A stretch of 64,000 nucleotides of DNA from Chitinibacter tainanensis DSM 15459 (GCF_000429785.1 NZ_AUCN01000018.1:186001-250000), one strand, 5' to 3'; positions 48,266 to 57,859 are shown, counted from the stretch's first letter. Translations and numbers: made by a program. Notes: a model not told the origin generated them from the letters alone.

Positions 48266-49477
48266 ATGCAGTCGATTTCCCTCAGCCAGCTGCGTAGCTC
48301 CGGCCTAACCGCACTGCCGCCACTGGCCTTGTATATCCACTTTCCCTGGTGCATTAAAAAATGCCCGTATTGCGATTTCAACTCGCATGCGGTCAAAACC
48401 GGCCACAGTGAAAGCGGCCTGCCTGAAGCGCAGTATATCGCCGCGCTCTTGGCCGATCTGGAAAGCAATCTGCCGCAAATCTGGGGCCGCCCGGTCAGTA
48501 GTATTTTCATGGGCGGCGGCACGCCAAGCTTGTTCTCCGCCGCCAGCATGGCCCAGCTCTTGGATGGCATTCGCGCGCGGGTCAAGCTGCACCCCGATGC
48601 CGAAATCACGCTCGAAGCCAATCCGGGCACCTTCGAGGCCGAGAAATTTGCCGGCTACGCGGCGGCCGGCATCAATCGCCTCTCGATCGGCATTCAGAGC
48701 TTTAATGATCAGCATCTGCAAGCGCTCGGTCGGGTACATAGCGCAGGTGAAGCACTGCGCGCCATCGACATCGCCCAGCGGCACTTTAGCAATTTCAACT
48801 TGGATATCATGTACGCGCTGCCGCAGCAGACGCTAGCGCAAGCGCAAGCCGATATCCGCCAGGCGATTGCCTGTGGCTCCACGCATTTGTCAGCCTATCA
48901 CCTCACGCTGGAGCCCAACACGCTGTTTCATCGCTATCCACCCGCCCTGCCCGATGACGATCTAGCTGCCGATATGCAGGAAATGATCGAAGCCGAGCTG
49001 GCTGGCGCGGGCTTTGGCCACTACGAAACCAGTGCGTTTTTCAAACAATCGCCCCAGCATGACTATCGCAGCCGGCATAATCTCAATTACTGGCAATTTG
49101 GCGATTATCTGGGCATTGGCGCCGGCGCCCACGGCAAGATCAGTTTTCACGATAAAATCATTCGGCAAACCCGCTTTAAGCAGCCCAGCGAATACCTCAC
49201 GGCCATGGCCAGTGGGAGCGCAATCCAAAGCGAAACCGAAGTCGATCCGGCCGAATTGCCGTTTGAATTCATGCTGAATCTGCTGCGCCTCACCGAGGGC
49301 TTTCCGCTGGCGCTCTTTACCGAGCGCACCGGGCTGCCGCAGCAGCGGATTATTTATCAAATCGAGCAAGCCTGTGCCGAAGGCCTGCTCAGCCGCGATC
49401 TGCACTGGGTGAAGCCCACCGCGCAGGGGCAGCGGTTTTTGAATGTATTGATTGAACGTTTTTTACCCGAAGCATAA
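48266..49477 (+). CDS. hemW: HemW, radical-SAM haem chaperone
   Basis: A 403-aa HemN-related protein. The cluster-binding CxxxCxxC is in WCIKKCPYCDFNSHA, and the next stretches are FMGGGTPSLFS, EANPGTF and GINRLSIGIQSFN. It is about 400 aa, as expected for HemW and shorter than oxygen-independent coproporphyrinogen oxidase HemN. HemW transfers haem to respiratory proteins. The rdgB-hemW neighbourhood is common in Proteobacteria. Confidence 0.93.
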   Translation: MQSISLSQLRSSGLTALPPLALYIHFPWCIKKCPYCDFNSHAVKTGHSESGLPEAQYIAALLADLESNLPQIWGRPVSSIFMGGGTPSLFSAASMAQLLDGIRARVKLHPDAEITLEANPGTFEAEKFAGYAAAGINRLSIGIQSFNDQHLQALGRVHSAGEALRAIDIAQRHFSNFNLDIMYALPQQTLAQAQADIRQAIACGSTHLSAYHLTLEPNTLFHRYPPALPDDDLAADMQEMIEAELAGAGFGHYETSAFFKQSPQHDYRSRHNLNYWQFGDYLGIGAGAHGKISFHDKIIRQTRFKQPSEYLTAMASGSAIQSETEVDPAELPFEFMLNLLRLTEGFPLALFTERTGLPQQRIIYQIEQACAEGLLSRDLHWVKPTAQGQRFLNVLIERFLPEA

Positions 49478-49480
49478 ATA

Positions 49481-49528
49481 GGTATATCGCCACAAGCCAA
49501 CTATCAAAAGGCCTGTGGCCATATACCC
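49481..49528. repeat. Imperfect hairpin, GGTATAT...ATATACCC type
   Basis: GGTATATCGCCACAAG pairs with CTGTGGCCATATACC around about 16 nt, 3 bp after the hemW stop. It may end the hemW transcript. An AGGA for the next gene follows. Confidence 0.6.
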
Positions 49529-49541
49529 ATCAGGATAAAGT

Positions 49542-50117
49542 ATGGAATGGCCTGTTGCGGCGCTCAGCGCTGCAGAAAAATACACCTTGCTCACCGATTG
49601 TGTGGTGCCCCGCCCGATTGCCTGGGTCACCACGCGCGCCAGCGCGGGCGAGATCAATATCGCCCCGTTTTCGTATTTCAATATCGTGAGCACCGAGCCG
49701 ATGATTGTCTCGCTCAGTGTCAATCGCCGCCTCGGCCCCGATGGCCGCAGCGAGCAAAAAGACACCGCGCTGCATCTGAGTCAAGGTGGCGATTGCGTGA
49801 TTCATATTCCGTCGCACGATCACGCCCCAGCGGTGCACGCCACGGGCTCGAGCACACCGCCGTCGCAAGAGCAAATCGACAGTCTCGGCCTGCAATTTGC
49901 CCCCGCCCAAACCGTGAAAGCACCGCGCATCGATAATTGCGCCGTGGCGCTGGAAGGTCGGCTATTGCAAGCTATTGCCGTGGCTGACCGGCAGCAAACG
50001 GTGGTCAGCGATCTGCTGCTGATCGAAATCAGCCACATCTACGCCGCCGATGATGTGCTGCACAATGGCCGCGTCCATCCCGAGCCCTACGCCATTAACG
50101 CCAACAAACGCCCGTAA
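49542..50117 (+). CDS. Flavin reductase-like FMN-binding protein
   Basis: A 191-aa split-barrel flavoprotein of the DIM6/NTAB/flavin-reductase group (VVPRPIAWVTTRASAGEINIAPFSYFNIVS). The proteins bind FMN and many reduce it for monooxygenases; others act alone. It is in the housekeeping block beside a RidA gene, not in the sulfur region, but could still feed the LLM enzymes. AGGATAA precedes the ATG. Confidence 0.82.
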   Translation: MEWPVAALSAAEKYTLLTDCVVPRPIAWVTTRASAGEINIAPFSYFNIVSTEPMIVSLSVNRRLGPDGRSEQKDTALHLSQGGDCVIHIPSHDHAPAVHATGSSTPPSQEQIDSLGLQFAPAQTVKAPRIDNCAVALEGRLLQAIAVADRQQTVVSDLLLIEISHIYAADDVLHNGRVHPEPYAINANKRP

Positions 50118-50138
50118 CTTCATTACTAAGGAAGCACC

Positions 50139-50519
50139 ATGAGCAAAGAAATTATCCATTCAGATCACGCCCCCAAAGCCGTAGGCACTTATTCGCAAGC
50201 GGTTAAAGTCGGCAACACCGTTTACCTGTCTGGCCAGATTGGCCTTGATCCAGTCTCGGGCGAGCTGGCCGATGGCTTTGAAGCGCAAGCGCATCGCGTG
50301 TTCCAAAATCTGCGCGCGGTGTGCCAAGCGGCTGGTGGCGACTTGTCAGATATCGTGAAACTGGGCGTATTTGTGGTTGATCTGGCCAACTTTGCCAAGC
50401 TCAATGAAATTATGGGCGAATACTTCAGCCAGCCTTTCCCGGCTCGCGCCGCCGTGCAAGCGGCCGCCCTGCCCAAAGGCGCGCTGGTCGAAGCCGATGC
50501 GGTACTGGTGCTGGCTTAA
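50139..50519 (+). CDS. ridA: RidA, enamine/imine deaminase
   Basis: A 126-aa RidA (YjgF/YER057c/UK114) protein. Family stretches are [28 protein letters not shown] and [23 protein letters not shown]; the Arg in FPARAAV binds the carboxylate of the enamine. RidA removes reactive 2-aminoacrylate made by PLP enzymes. AAGGAAG precedes the ATG, 21 bp after the flavoprotein gene. Confidence 0.93.
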   Translation: MSKEIIHSDHAPKAVGTYSQAVKVGNTVYLSGQIGLDPVSGELADGFEAQAHRVFQNLRAVCQAAGGDLSDIVKLGVFVVDLANFAKLNEIMGEYFSQPFPARAAVQAAALPKGALVEADAVLVLA

Positions 50520-50520
50520 C

Positions 50521-50580
50521 ATACCCGCCACCGTATCTATCGCTAGCGCATATCTAATATGCGCTAACAGCCTATACCCC
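50521..50580. repeat. Intergenic hairpin with ATACCC ends
   Basis: GCTAGCGCATAT (50542-50553) pairs with ATATGCGCTAAC (50557-50568), 11 of 12 bases. ATACCC flanks it on both sides (50521 and 50574). It separates ridA from the CoA-binding gene. Confidence 0.55.
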
Positions 50581-50597
50581 TAGCTGCGGAGACGCTC

Positions 50598-51026
50598 ATG
50601 GCTTTTCAAAACCCCAGTGATGATGAAATTCGCCGTATTTTGCAAAACACTCGCCGCATTGCCGTGGTGGGTTTATCCGATAAGCCCACTCGCGCCAGCC
50701 ATGGCGTAGCCCGCCTGATGCAGCAATGGGGTTTTCAGATTATTCCGGTCACGCCCAAGCCGGCCGCCGAAATCCTCGGCGAACCGGTGTATGCCGATCT
50801 GGCCAGCGTGCCGGGCGAGATTGATCTGGTGGATGTGTTTCGCCGCAGCGAAGAAGCCGGTGCGGTGGTCGATCAGGCGATTGCGCGCGGCGCAAAAGCC
50901 ATCTGGTTGCAACTCGATATCATCGATGAAGCCGCCGCGGCGCGCGCGCAAGCGGCTGGCATTCCCATCGTGATGGATCGCTGCTTGATGGTGGAATACG
51001 GCCGGCTGTTTGGCGAAAACAACTGA
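50598..51026 (+). CDS. CoA-binding domain protein (YccU-like)
   Basis: A 142-aa single-domain Rossmann protein of the CoA-binding family (RIAVVGLSDKPTRASHGVARLMQQWGFQIIPVTP, VDVFRRSEEAG). Such proteins bind CoA; the physiological role is unclear. Conserved Cys near the end (MDRCLMVEYGR) is typical. CGGAGA precedes the ATG. Confidence 0.87.
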   Translation: MAFQNPSDDEIRRILQNTRRIAVVGLSDKPTRASHGVARLMQQWGFQIIPVTPKPAAEILGEPVYADLASVPGEIDLVDVFRRSEEAGAVVDQAIARGAKAIWLQLDIIDEAAAARAQAAGIPIVMDRCLMVEYGRLFGENN

Positions 51027-51215
51027 TTGACCCCTTGCTAGCCCGCCAGCATGGCCCAAATTGTCGCGACCAGCACGCATCGCCCAAGCGAAACTTGCCG
51101 CGCCTTAGCCAGCGCATTAGCCTAGTGCGATGACCTTGGCTTGCCGGGCTTTCGAGCTAGCCGCCAACAGTATTTCTGGGGCGGGCGAAAAATAATTCGT
51201 TTTACCCCGCCCGCC

Positions 51216-51245
51216 AGCCCTGCTGCAATAAGGGCTATTTTTATA
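51216..51245 (+). terminator. Terminator-like hairpin 14 bp before dapF
   Basis: AGCCCT-GCTGCAATA-AGGGCT followed by ATTTTTATA. It leaves no room for a promoter between itself and the dapF start, so dapF mRNA must read through it. A GC-rich repeat (GGGGCGGGC / CCCCGCCCG) lies just upstream. Confidence 0.65.
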
Positions 51246-51259
51246 TTCGGATGACATCA

Positions 51260-52090
51260 ATGCAGCTGCACTTCAGCAAAATGCACGGCCTGGGCAATGA
51301 CTTTATGGTGATTGATGGCGTGCGCCAAAACGTTCAACTGAGCAGCGCGCAAATCGGTCAGCTGGGTCATCGCAATTTCGGGATTGGTTTTGACCAGCTC
51401 TTGCTGGTGGAGCGCAGCGCCACCCCTGGCATCGATTTTCGCTATCGGATTTTCAATTGTGATGGCTCGGAAGTGGAGCAATGCGGCAATGGCTCGCGCT
51501 GTTTTGCCCGTTTTGTCTACGACCAAGGCCTCACCGACAAAACCGAAATCGCCGTTGAAACCGCCAAGGGCGTGATTTACCCTCAATTGGCCGCTGATGG
51601 CCAGGTGACCGTGAATATGGGCGTGCCCCGCTTTGCCCCGGCCGAGATTCCATTTCAAGCCCCCAATGAAGCCATTATCGATCCGCTGATCGTGGCCGAT
51701 GTGGTGCGCGATATTTCAGTGGTGTCGATGGGCAACCCGCATGCGGTGCAGGTGGTGGACGATGTCGACACCGCGCCGGTGGCCGAGCATGGCCCGCTGA
51801 TCGAAAACCATCCGCGTTTTCCGCAAAAAGTGAATGCCGGCTTTATGCAGGTTGTCAGCCGCGACGAAATTCGCTTGCGGGTGTTTGAGCGCGCGGCCGG
51901 TGAAACCCTGGCCTGTGGCACTGGCGCTTGCGCCGCTGTGGTAGCGGGCATACGCCGCGGCCTTTTGAATGACACTGTGCTGGTGCATACCCGGGGTGGC
52001 GATTTAAGCATCCGCTGGGCTGGCGCTGGCGAACCGGTCTGGATGACCGGCCCCGCTGTGACGGTATTTACCGGCACGATCGAGATTTAA
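51260..52090 (+). CDS. dapF: Diaminopimelate epimerase
   Basis: A 276-aa PLP-independent racemase that makes meso-diaminopimelate for lysine and peptidoglycan. The two catalytic Cys are in [17 protein letters not shown] and [16 protein letters not shown]. The start is [15 protein letters not shown] at 51260; an ATG three codons earlier is in frame. Followed by DUF484 and xerC genes, the same order as in Escherichia coli. A terminator-like hairpin just upstream suggests attenuation. Confidence 0.96.
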   Translation: MQLHFSKMHGLGNDFMVIDGVRQNVQLSSAQIGQLGHRNFGIGFDQLLLVERSATPGIDFRYRIFNCDGSEVEQCGNGSRCFARFVYDQGLTDKTEIAVETAKGVIYPQLAADGQVTVNMGVPRFAPAEIPFQAPNEAIIDPLIVADVVRDISVVSMGNPHAVQVVDDVDTAPVAEHGPLIENHPRFPQKVNAGFMQVVSRDEIRLRVFERAAGETLACGTGACAAVVAGIRRGLLNDTVLVHTRGGDLSIRWAGAGEPVWMTGPAVTVFTGTIEI

Positions 52091-52111
52091 CCCCGCAGAC
52101 AGGATACCGCA

Positions 52112-52777
52112 ATGCAAGCTGCCGATATTGTTCAATGGTTAAAGCAGAATCCCGAATTTTTCGATGAATTCGCCGATGATCTGGCGCAAATTTATGTGCC
52201 CCACAATCACGGCGGGCATGCGGTATCGCTGGCCGAGCGCCAATTACTGACCCTGCGCGACCGCAATCGCCAGCTGGAAGGCCGTTTGAGCGAGCTCTTG
52301 CAATTTGGCGTGGAAAACGACCAGATTTCCGATAAATTGCACCAGCTCACCGTTGATTTGATGAAGGCCGCCGATCTGCGCGGCATTCTCGGCACGTTGG
52401 AATACCACTTAAAAGAGCGCTTCAACGTGCCTTGCATGGCGCTACGCCTGTGGCTGCCGGCCGATGGCCATCAGTTGATGGAGTTTTCACCGGTGGGCGA
52501 AGCGATCCACACACTGGCCAGCAATCTGGTTTCGCCCTATTGCGGCCCCTATGTCACCGATGAAGTGCTGGATTGGTTTGAGATCGGCGCAGGTGAATTA
52601 AAATCGTTTGCGCAGTTTGCACTGAAAACCGGCGAGCGCCCATTTGGTATTTTGGTTTTGGCCAGCCAAGACAGCGAGCGTTTCTACCCCGATATGGGCA
52701 CGCTGTATTTGCAGCGCCTGTCTGAATTGGTGTCGGCGGCCATTCGCCGCGTAATTCCGGATCATGCGAGCGCCTGA
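52112..52777 (+). CDS. DUF484 family protein
   Basis: A 221-aa protein with a short N-terminal helical part (IVQWLKQNPEFFDEFADDL), a coiled-coil stretch (ERQLLTLRDRNRQLEGRL) and a GAF-like C-terminal domain (FGILVLASQDSERFYPDMGTLYLQRLSELV). It is the usual neighbour between dapF and xerC; function unknown. The end overlaps the xerC start by 14 bases. Confidence 0.9.
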   Translation: MQAADIVQWLKQNPEFFDEFADDLAQIYVPHNHGGHAVSLAERQLLTLRDRNRQLEGRLSELLQFGVENDQISDKLHQLTVDLMKAADLRGILGTLEYHLKERFNVPCMALRLWLPADGHQLMEFSPVGEAIHTLASNLVSPYCGPYVTDEVLDWFEIGAGELKSFAQFALKTGERPFGILVLASQDSERFYPDMGTLYLQRLSELVSAAIRRVIPDHASA

Positions 52778-53747
52778 GTTCATCCCCGACCCGCAGCTGG
52801 CCGACACCTTACCGGCCAGCAGTCGGGCGAGTTTTGAGCATTTCATCCGCTATCTGGTGGGTGAAAAAATGGCCAGCCCGCACACGCTGAGCGCCTATCA
52901 GCGCGATCTGAACACACTGGCACGGCTGGCGGGCGAGCGTGAACTCACAAGCCTGAATGCCCTCACCCTGCGCGGTTTTGTGCGCACCTTAAGCCAGCAA
53001 GGCCTATCTGGGCGCAGCATCGCCCGCACGCTATCGGCCTGGCGGACGTTTTTTCAGCTGATGGTGCGGGATTTTCACTGGCCAACTAATCCACTCAGCG
53101 GGATCAAAGCTCCCAAAAGCGGCAAGAAACTGCCCGAAGTTTTGAATGTAGACGATGTGGTGGGGCTGCTCGATCACCTCCCCGACGACAATGCGCTGGA
53201 TTCGCGTGATAAAGCGATGTTTGAGCTCGCCTATTCGGCTGGCCTGCGGGTAAGCGAAATTGTGGGCCTGCAACTGCCCTTGCTGGATTTGGCTCACGGC
53301 ATAGCCACGATTCACGGTAAAGGCAATAAAACCCGGCTAGTCCCAATTGGGCAAGAGGCGCAGCAAGCCCTGCGGCAATGGTTATTGCGCCGGCCTGAGC
53401 TGGTGCGCGGCAGCACGCAGGCCGTGTTTGTCAGCCATAATGGCGCTGCGCTCACCACCCGCGCCGTACAGCTGCGGCTGCGCCACTGGCAGCAAACCCT
53501 TGGCATTGCCGAGCTCCTGTATCCGCATAAACTGCGCCACAGCTGTGCCACGCATTTGCTGCAATCATCAGGCGATTTGCGGGCGGTGCAAGAGCTGCTG
53601 GGTCACGCCAGCATCGCCACCACCCAGGTGTACACCCATCTCGACTTTCAGCATCTGGCGCAGGTGTATGACGCTGCGCACCCACGGGCGCACAAACGCG
53701 AGTCGGACGACGACCATTCGGAATCCAAACAAACAAGGCATACATAG
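52764..53747 (+). CDS. xerC: XerC, tyrosine recombinase for chromosome dimer resolution
   Basis: A 327-aa integrase-family recombinase. Catalytic residues are Arg in AYSAGLRVSEIVGL, Lys in IHGKGNKTRLVP, His-x-x-Arg in HKLRHSCATHLL, His in LLGHASIATTQVYTHLD, and the nucleophile Tyr in the same stretch. The N-terminal SAM-like domain is complete. XerC acts with XerD at dif. Context (dapF-DUF484-xerC) marks it as the housekeeping copy, not a mobile-element integrase. Confidence 0.95.
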   Translation: MRAPEFIPDPQLADTLPASSRASFEHFIRYLVGEKMASPHTLSAYQRDLNTLARLAGERELTSLNALTLRGFVRTLSQQGLSGRSIARTLSAWRTFFQLMVRDFHWPTNPLSGIKAPKSGKKLPEVLNVDDVVGLLDHLPDDNALDSRDKAMFELAYSAGLRVSEIVGLQLPLLDLAHGIATIHGKGNKTRLVPIGQEAQQALRQWLLRRPELVRGSTQAVFVSHNGAALTTRAVQLRLRHWQQTLGIAELLYPHKLRHSCATHLLQSSGDLRAVQELLGHASIATTQVYTHLDFQHLAQVYDAAHPRAHKRESDDDHSESKQTRHT

Positions 53748-53803
53748 GTGGGTATAAGCCCACAATGCTCAGCATATATTGCCTGCAGCGCAATACCCCA
53801 CCC
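53748..53803. repeat. GGTGGGTAT...ATACCCCACCC element between convergent genes
   Basis: GGTGGGTAT (53748-53756) and ATACCCCACCC (53793-53803) are inverted copies, with CTGCAG in the spacer. It lies right after the xerC stop and can serve as a terminator for either strand. Confidence 0.6.
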
Positions 53804-53817
53804 ACGGCCTCACCAAG

Positions 53818-55380
53818 CTACGCGCTCTGCCCCAGCTCACCAGTGAATTCGAATAGATCGTAGCCGTTTTGCTGCTCCACCAGTTTGGCTGAGCGCACAT
53901 GCTGCTCACCGGCCGGCAAGGCCACCGTGTAATCGCGCAGCGGGATATATTCCCCTTTCGGCGTGGCAATACGCGGGCCTTGTTTTAAGGCCGGAATCGC
54001 CGGCAGCAACAAGGCGGGGAAAAACGCCTGCGCAGCGGCGGTGCTCTGCCGCATCAGCAGCGGCTGGGCCTTGGCGCTCATCACTTGCAGCCCCATTTCC
54101 ATCGCGCCGGTGGGGTGTTGCTGCAGCCAGCGCACCGAGGCAATCATCCAGTTGCGCTCATCGCTGACCGACAGCGCCACCAGATCGCCGGGCAACACAT
54201 GCTCGCGCGGCAAATCATTGGCCAGAATGCCATAGCCGCCCGGGCTTTCATTCACCACCTGCCACTCGGTGAGTAATAAATCCTCATGCCCGAGCGCTGC
54301 GGTGCGCCCCGGTGGCGTCAGTTGCTGCCCGCCATTGAGGCGAATCACTGCCCGCTGCAAGCCAAACGCCACCCGCACCTTGGCCGCGGTGGGGATGCGC
54401 TGATACAAGCGGTGCGGCACGATGCTCCATTGCCGGATCACCCGGCGCAAGATTTCCAGCCACATCAGCACCTTGCTGCGATCTTTGGCCATCGGTGCTT
54501 TGGCTTCCACCGAATGCTCGGCCTTATGCAAGCGCTTGGCGAGCTCGATGGTATCAAACAAGACCGCCTGACCCAGATACGGCTCCAGCGAGCGATTACC
54601 GACGTAATACGGCGCTTTATCGCTATTGAGCTCGATTAAAAAATAGCCTGCGCTGGAGCTGAGCTTACCCAGCGGCTGAAAGTGCGCATACGGCGCATAG
54701 CTTTCGATAATCTCGATGACCTTATCAAACTCAGGGCCGGCAAAGCGGTGCGGATCAGCGAGCGCCAGCAGCACCAGCTGCTTATAGAGCGTCGCCAGCG
54801 GGCGGCTGGTTTTGTCTTTGGGATTGTCGTTTTTGGGCTCGTCGAGGATTTTATGCTCGACCCCATAGCGAAACAGCTGATGCGCTTCCTGCCACAAGCC
54901 TGGTGGCAAAGGCTGATACAGCCGGGCCGACACCTGCGCCACTCGCCAAAAACTATACAAGGTGGCCTGAATCAGCGTGGGCGGGATTTTATTGTGGCTG
55001 GTAAACAGACCCAGGATTTTCTCATCAAGCTTATCCTGCATGGCGATTTTCCAGCCCGTGGCCATCGCCAGCCAGACATTGCGCGCCAGCTGCGCCGCGG
55101 TGCGGGCGCTTTCGTGCATTGGCAGCGCGGGCGAGGCATAGGCCAGCTCAAAGCCCCCGGTGAGCATTTCCAGCGAATTTTGATATTGATTTAAGAGCTG
55201 AATGCGCGCTTCAGGCTCCAGCTTTACCTGATTGAGCACGGTGAGCGCATCCAGCAGCATGCGGCCGGCTTCGATCACATTGCCGGTGGGCAAAGCGATT
55301 AGCCACTCCTTCACTTGCTTCGGGTCGGTCTGCACTGTAGCAGCCAGGCTCGGATCAATGGCAGGCACCGCAAATTTCAA
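53818..55380 (-). CDS. Large hypothetical protein, possible PilZ-like C-terminus
   Basis: A 520-aa cytoplasmic-looking protein with no signal or membrane segment. The N-terminal two thirds are helical (TGNVIEAGRMLLDALTVLNQ, LEPEARIQLLNQYQNSLEML). The C-terminal third is beta-rich, with YQRIPTAAKVRVAFGLQRA and WQVVNESPGGYGILAND; the latter resembles the D/NxSxxG part of PilZ domains, so c-di-GMP binding is possible. I do not recognise the family with confidence. It begins 11 bp after the bioA stop on the same strand. Confidence 0.65.
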   Translation of the reverse strand: MKFAVPAIDPSLAATVQTDPKQVKEWLIALPTGNVIEAGRMLLDALTVLNQVKLEPEARIQLLNQYQNSLEMLTGGFELAYASPALPMHESARTAAQLARNVWLAMATGWKIAMQDKLDEKILGLFTSHNKIPPTLIQATLYSFWRVAQVSARLYQPLPPGLWQEAHQLFRYGVEHKILDEPKNDNPKDKTSRPLATLYKQLVLLALADPHRFAGPEFDKVIEIIESYAPYAHFQPLGKLSSSAGYFLIELNSDKAPYYVGNRSLEPYLGQAVLFDTIELAKRLHKAEHSVEAKAPMAKDRSKVLMWLEILRRVIRQWSIVPHRLYQRIPTAAKVRVAFGLQRAVIRLNGGQQLTPPGRTAALGHEDLLLTEWQVVNESPGGYGILANDLPREHVLPGDLVALSVSDERNWMIASVRWLQQHPTGAMEMGLQVMSAKAQPLLMRQSTAAAQAFFPALLLPAIPALKQGPRIATPKGEYIPLRDYTVALPAGEQHVRSAKLVEQQNGYDLFEFTGELGQSA

Positions 55381-55391
55381 GATCGCATCCT

Positions 55392-56717
55392 CTAGCTGGC
55401 CAAACTCTCATCCAGGGCCCGCAAAGTAGCGCCCAACAATAAGCGCGCGTCTTCCGGTTGGATAATGTAGGGTGGCATAAAATAAACGGTATTTCCAACC
55501 GGCCGCAGCAACACGCCGTGGGCCAGCGCACACTGGAAGAAGCGGCTGGCAAAGCCGGCTGGCGCATCCAGCACATCAAAGGCCCAAATCATGCCGCGCT
55601 GACGCCAATGCCGCACACGCGGATGCGCCGCCAGTGGCGCAAAGATTTGATTCAGCTCTTGGCTTAGCGCCCGGTTGCGCGCAATCACCTGATCGGTGCG
55701 GAAGATCTCCAGCGTAGCCAGTGCTGCGGCGCAGGCCAGCGCATTGCCGGTGTAGGAATGCGAATGCAAAAAGCCGCGCGCGGCCTCATCGCTATAAAAA
55801 GCCTGATAAATCGCATCCTGGCACAGCACCACCGCCAGCGGCAGATAGCCACCGGTAATGCCTTTGGATAAACACATCAAATCAGGCTGGATACCGGCCT
55901 GCTCGCAGGCAAACATGCTGCCCGTACGGCCAAAGCCCACCGCAATTTCGTCGGCAATCAGCAAGACCTGATATTGATCGCAGAGTATACGCGCCTGAGC
56001 CAGATAATCCGGGGCATACATGGCCATACCCACCGCCCCTTGCACCAGCGGCTCGATAATCAGTGCGGCAATCTCATGGCTATGCTCCGCCAGCACGCGG
56101 GCCAGATCGGCCAGTGCGCGCTGGGTGTAATCCGCAGCGCTTTCGCCAGGCGCGGCCAGCCGCGGATCCGGGCTTTGCACGCAGAAATTCTCCCGCACCA
56201 AGGGGGCATAGGCAGTGCGGAAAATTGGCACATCGGTTACCGACAAAGCCCCCAGCGTTTCGCCGTGATAGCTGTCCGCCAGATACACAAAGCGGCTTTT
56301 TTGCGGCTGGCCTAAATTGCGCCAGTAATGCGCGGCCATTTTCAGCGCGATTTCGGTAGCCGAGGCACCATCCGAGCCATAAAACGCATGCCCTAAGCCG
56401 GTGAGCGCGCCCAGCTGCTCGGATAACTCCACCACAGGCGCATGGGTAAAGCCGGCCAGCATGACATGCTCGAGCTGCTCCATTTGGGCGCTGATTGCGG
56501 CTTTAATGCGCGGCTCGTTATGGCCAAATAGATTCACCCACCAGCTCGACACGCCATCCAGCAGGCGATGGCCATCGTAATCGGTCAGCCACAAGCCATC
56601 GGCGCGGGCGATCGGCACCAGCGGCAAGCTTTCATGCCGTTTCATCTGGGTACACGGATGCCACACGGCGGCGAGGCTACGGGCTAATAAAGATTGGTTG
56701 TTGTGCATTTTTTCCAT
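55392..56717 (-). CDS. bioA: Adenosylmethionine-8-amino-7-oxononanoate aminotransferase
   Basis: A 441-aa PLP transaminase of biotin synthesis. The start region WHPCTQMKRHESLPLVPI is characteristic of BioA; LLDGVSSWWVNLFGHN binds substrate; the PLP Lys is in LMCLSKGITGGYLPLAV. It converts 7-keto-8-aminopelargonate to 7,8-diaminopelargonate using S-adenosylmethionine. No other bio gene is near. An ATG at 56708, preceded by GGAAAAA, is an alternative start. Divergent from ltaE. Confidence 0.94.
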   Translation of the reverse strand: MEKMHNNQSLLARSLAAVWHPCTQMKRHESLPLVPIARADGLWLTDYDGHRLLDGVSSWWVNLFGHNEPRIKAAISAQMEQLEHVMLAGFTHAPVVELSEQLGALTGLGHAFYGSDGASATEIALKMAAHYWRNLGQPQKSRFVYLADSYHGETLGALSVTDVPIFRTAYAPLVRENFCVQSPDPRLAAPGESAADYTQRALADLARVLAEHSHEIAALIIEPLVQGAVGMAMYAPDYLAQARILCDQYQVLLIADEIAVGFGRTGSMFACEQAGIQPDLMCLSKGITGGYLPLAVVLCQDAIYQAFYSDEAARGFLHSHSYTGNALACAAALATLEIFRTDQVIARNRALSQELNQIFAPLAAHPRVRHWRQRGMIWAFDVLDAPAGFASRFFQCALAHGVLLRPVGNTVYFMPPYIIQPEDARLLLGATLRALDESLAS

Positions 56718-56830
56718 ATCAGCATTTTCGCATAAAGCGCTGTCAATCGGGCATTCTACGGGCTATCAGCTATAGTCACTGCCAACAGAAATACCGACAA
56801 TTCGTCTTCAATTCTCATTATCGAGCCACC

Positions 56831-57859
56831 ATGCCTGATTTTCGCAGCGATACCGTCACCGAACCGACGCCAGCCATGCGGCTGGCCATGAGCCAGGCGG
56901 CGGTGGGCGACGATGTGTATGGCGACGATGCCACGGTGCAAACCCTGGAACAAGCCGCCGCCGTCAAGCTGGGCAAGGCCGCGGCGCTGTTCGTGCCCAC
57001 GGGTACATTTGGCAATCAGCTGGCCATCGCCACGCATTGCCAACGGGGCGACGAGCTGATCGCCGACGAAGGCAGCCATATTGTCTGGCACGAAGCCGGC
57101 GCCAGCGCCTATATCGCCGGTGTGCAGCTGCGGGCAATTGCAAGCCGCGATGGCGCCCCCAGTGCTGAAGACATCGCACGGCGCATCCGCCATGGGCAAG
57201 ATATTCATGAGCCCAAAACCGGGCTGATCTGCCTCGAAAATGCGCATTCCAATGGCCGGGTAATCCCGCTGGCACAGATGCAAGAGATCTGGGCGTTGGT
57301 GCAGGCTGAGGGCATTCCGCTGCACATTGATGGCGCGCGCATCTTTAATGCCGCTACCCATCTGGGCGTGCCGGTAACCGCGCTAACCCAGTATTGCGAC
57401 ACGGTGATGTGTTGCCTCAGTAAAGGCCTCGCGGCCCCCATCGGCTCGATCTTGGCCGGCCCAAGCGAATTCATCGCCCGCGCGCGGCGCCTGCGCAAAT
57501 TGCTGGGCGGCGGCTGGCGCCAAGCCGGCGTGCTGGCGGCACCGGGGCTGATTGCCTTAAATGAGATGAGCACCCGGCTGGAGGAAGACCACCGCCGTGC
57601 CCAAGCGCTGGCCGTGGCACTGCAAGGCATTGACGGCATCGAGATTGATCCGGCGCAGGTAGACATCAATCTGGTGTGGTTTCGCATCACCCGCCCACTC
57701 GATGTCGCCGCACTGATGCAAGCTCTGGCCGCGCAAGGCATTAAGGCCAATCCGCCCGAGCATGGCTTAATGCGGCTGGCTACCCACTGGCAAATCAGTG
57801 ATGCCGACATCGCTGCCGTAGTGGCCGTGCTACGCGCGCAGCTGGCGGCGGCAAACTAA
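56831..57859 (+). CDS. ltaE: Low-specificity L-threonine aldolase
   Basis: A 342-aa PLP enzyme that splits L-threonine or L-allo-threonine into glycine and acetaldehyde. Motifs: FRSDTVTEPTPAMRLAM, VGDDVYGDDATVQTLE, LICLENAHSNGRVIPL, LHIDGARIFNAA, and the Schiff-base Lys in VMCCLSKGLAAPIGS. Length is normal. It is followed by metNIQ on the same strand, though separated by 65 bp. Confidence 0.94.
   Translation: MPDFRSDTVTEPTPAMRLAMSQAAVGDDVYGDDATVQTLEQAAAVKLGKAAALFVPTGTFGNQLAIATHCQRGDELIADEGSHIVWHEAGASAYIAGVQLRAIASRDGAPSAEDIARRIRHGQDIHEPKTGLICLENAHSNGRVIPLAQMQEIWALVQAEGIPLHIDGARIFNAATHLGVPVTALTQYCDTVMCCLSKGLAAPIGSILAGPSEFIARARRLRKLLGGGWRQAGVLAAPGLIALNEMSTRLEEDHRRAQALAVALQGIDGIEIDPAQVDINLVWFRITRPLDVAALMQALAAQGIKANPPEHGLMRLATHWQISDADIAAVVAVLRAQLAAAN

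Noticed and set aside
52764-53747. XerC as integrase of a mobile element
   Set aside because: It is in the standard dapF-DUF484-xerC context with no element ends or cargo nearby.
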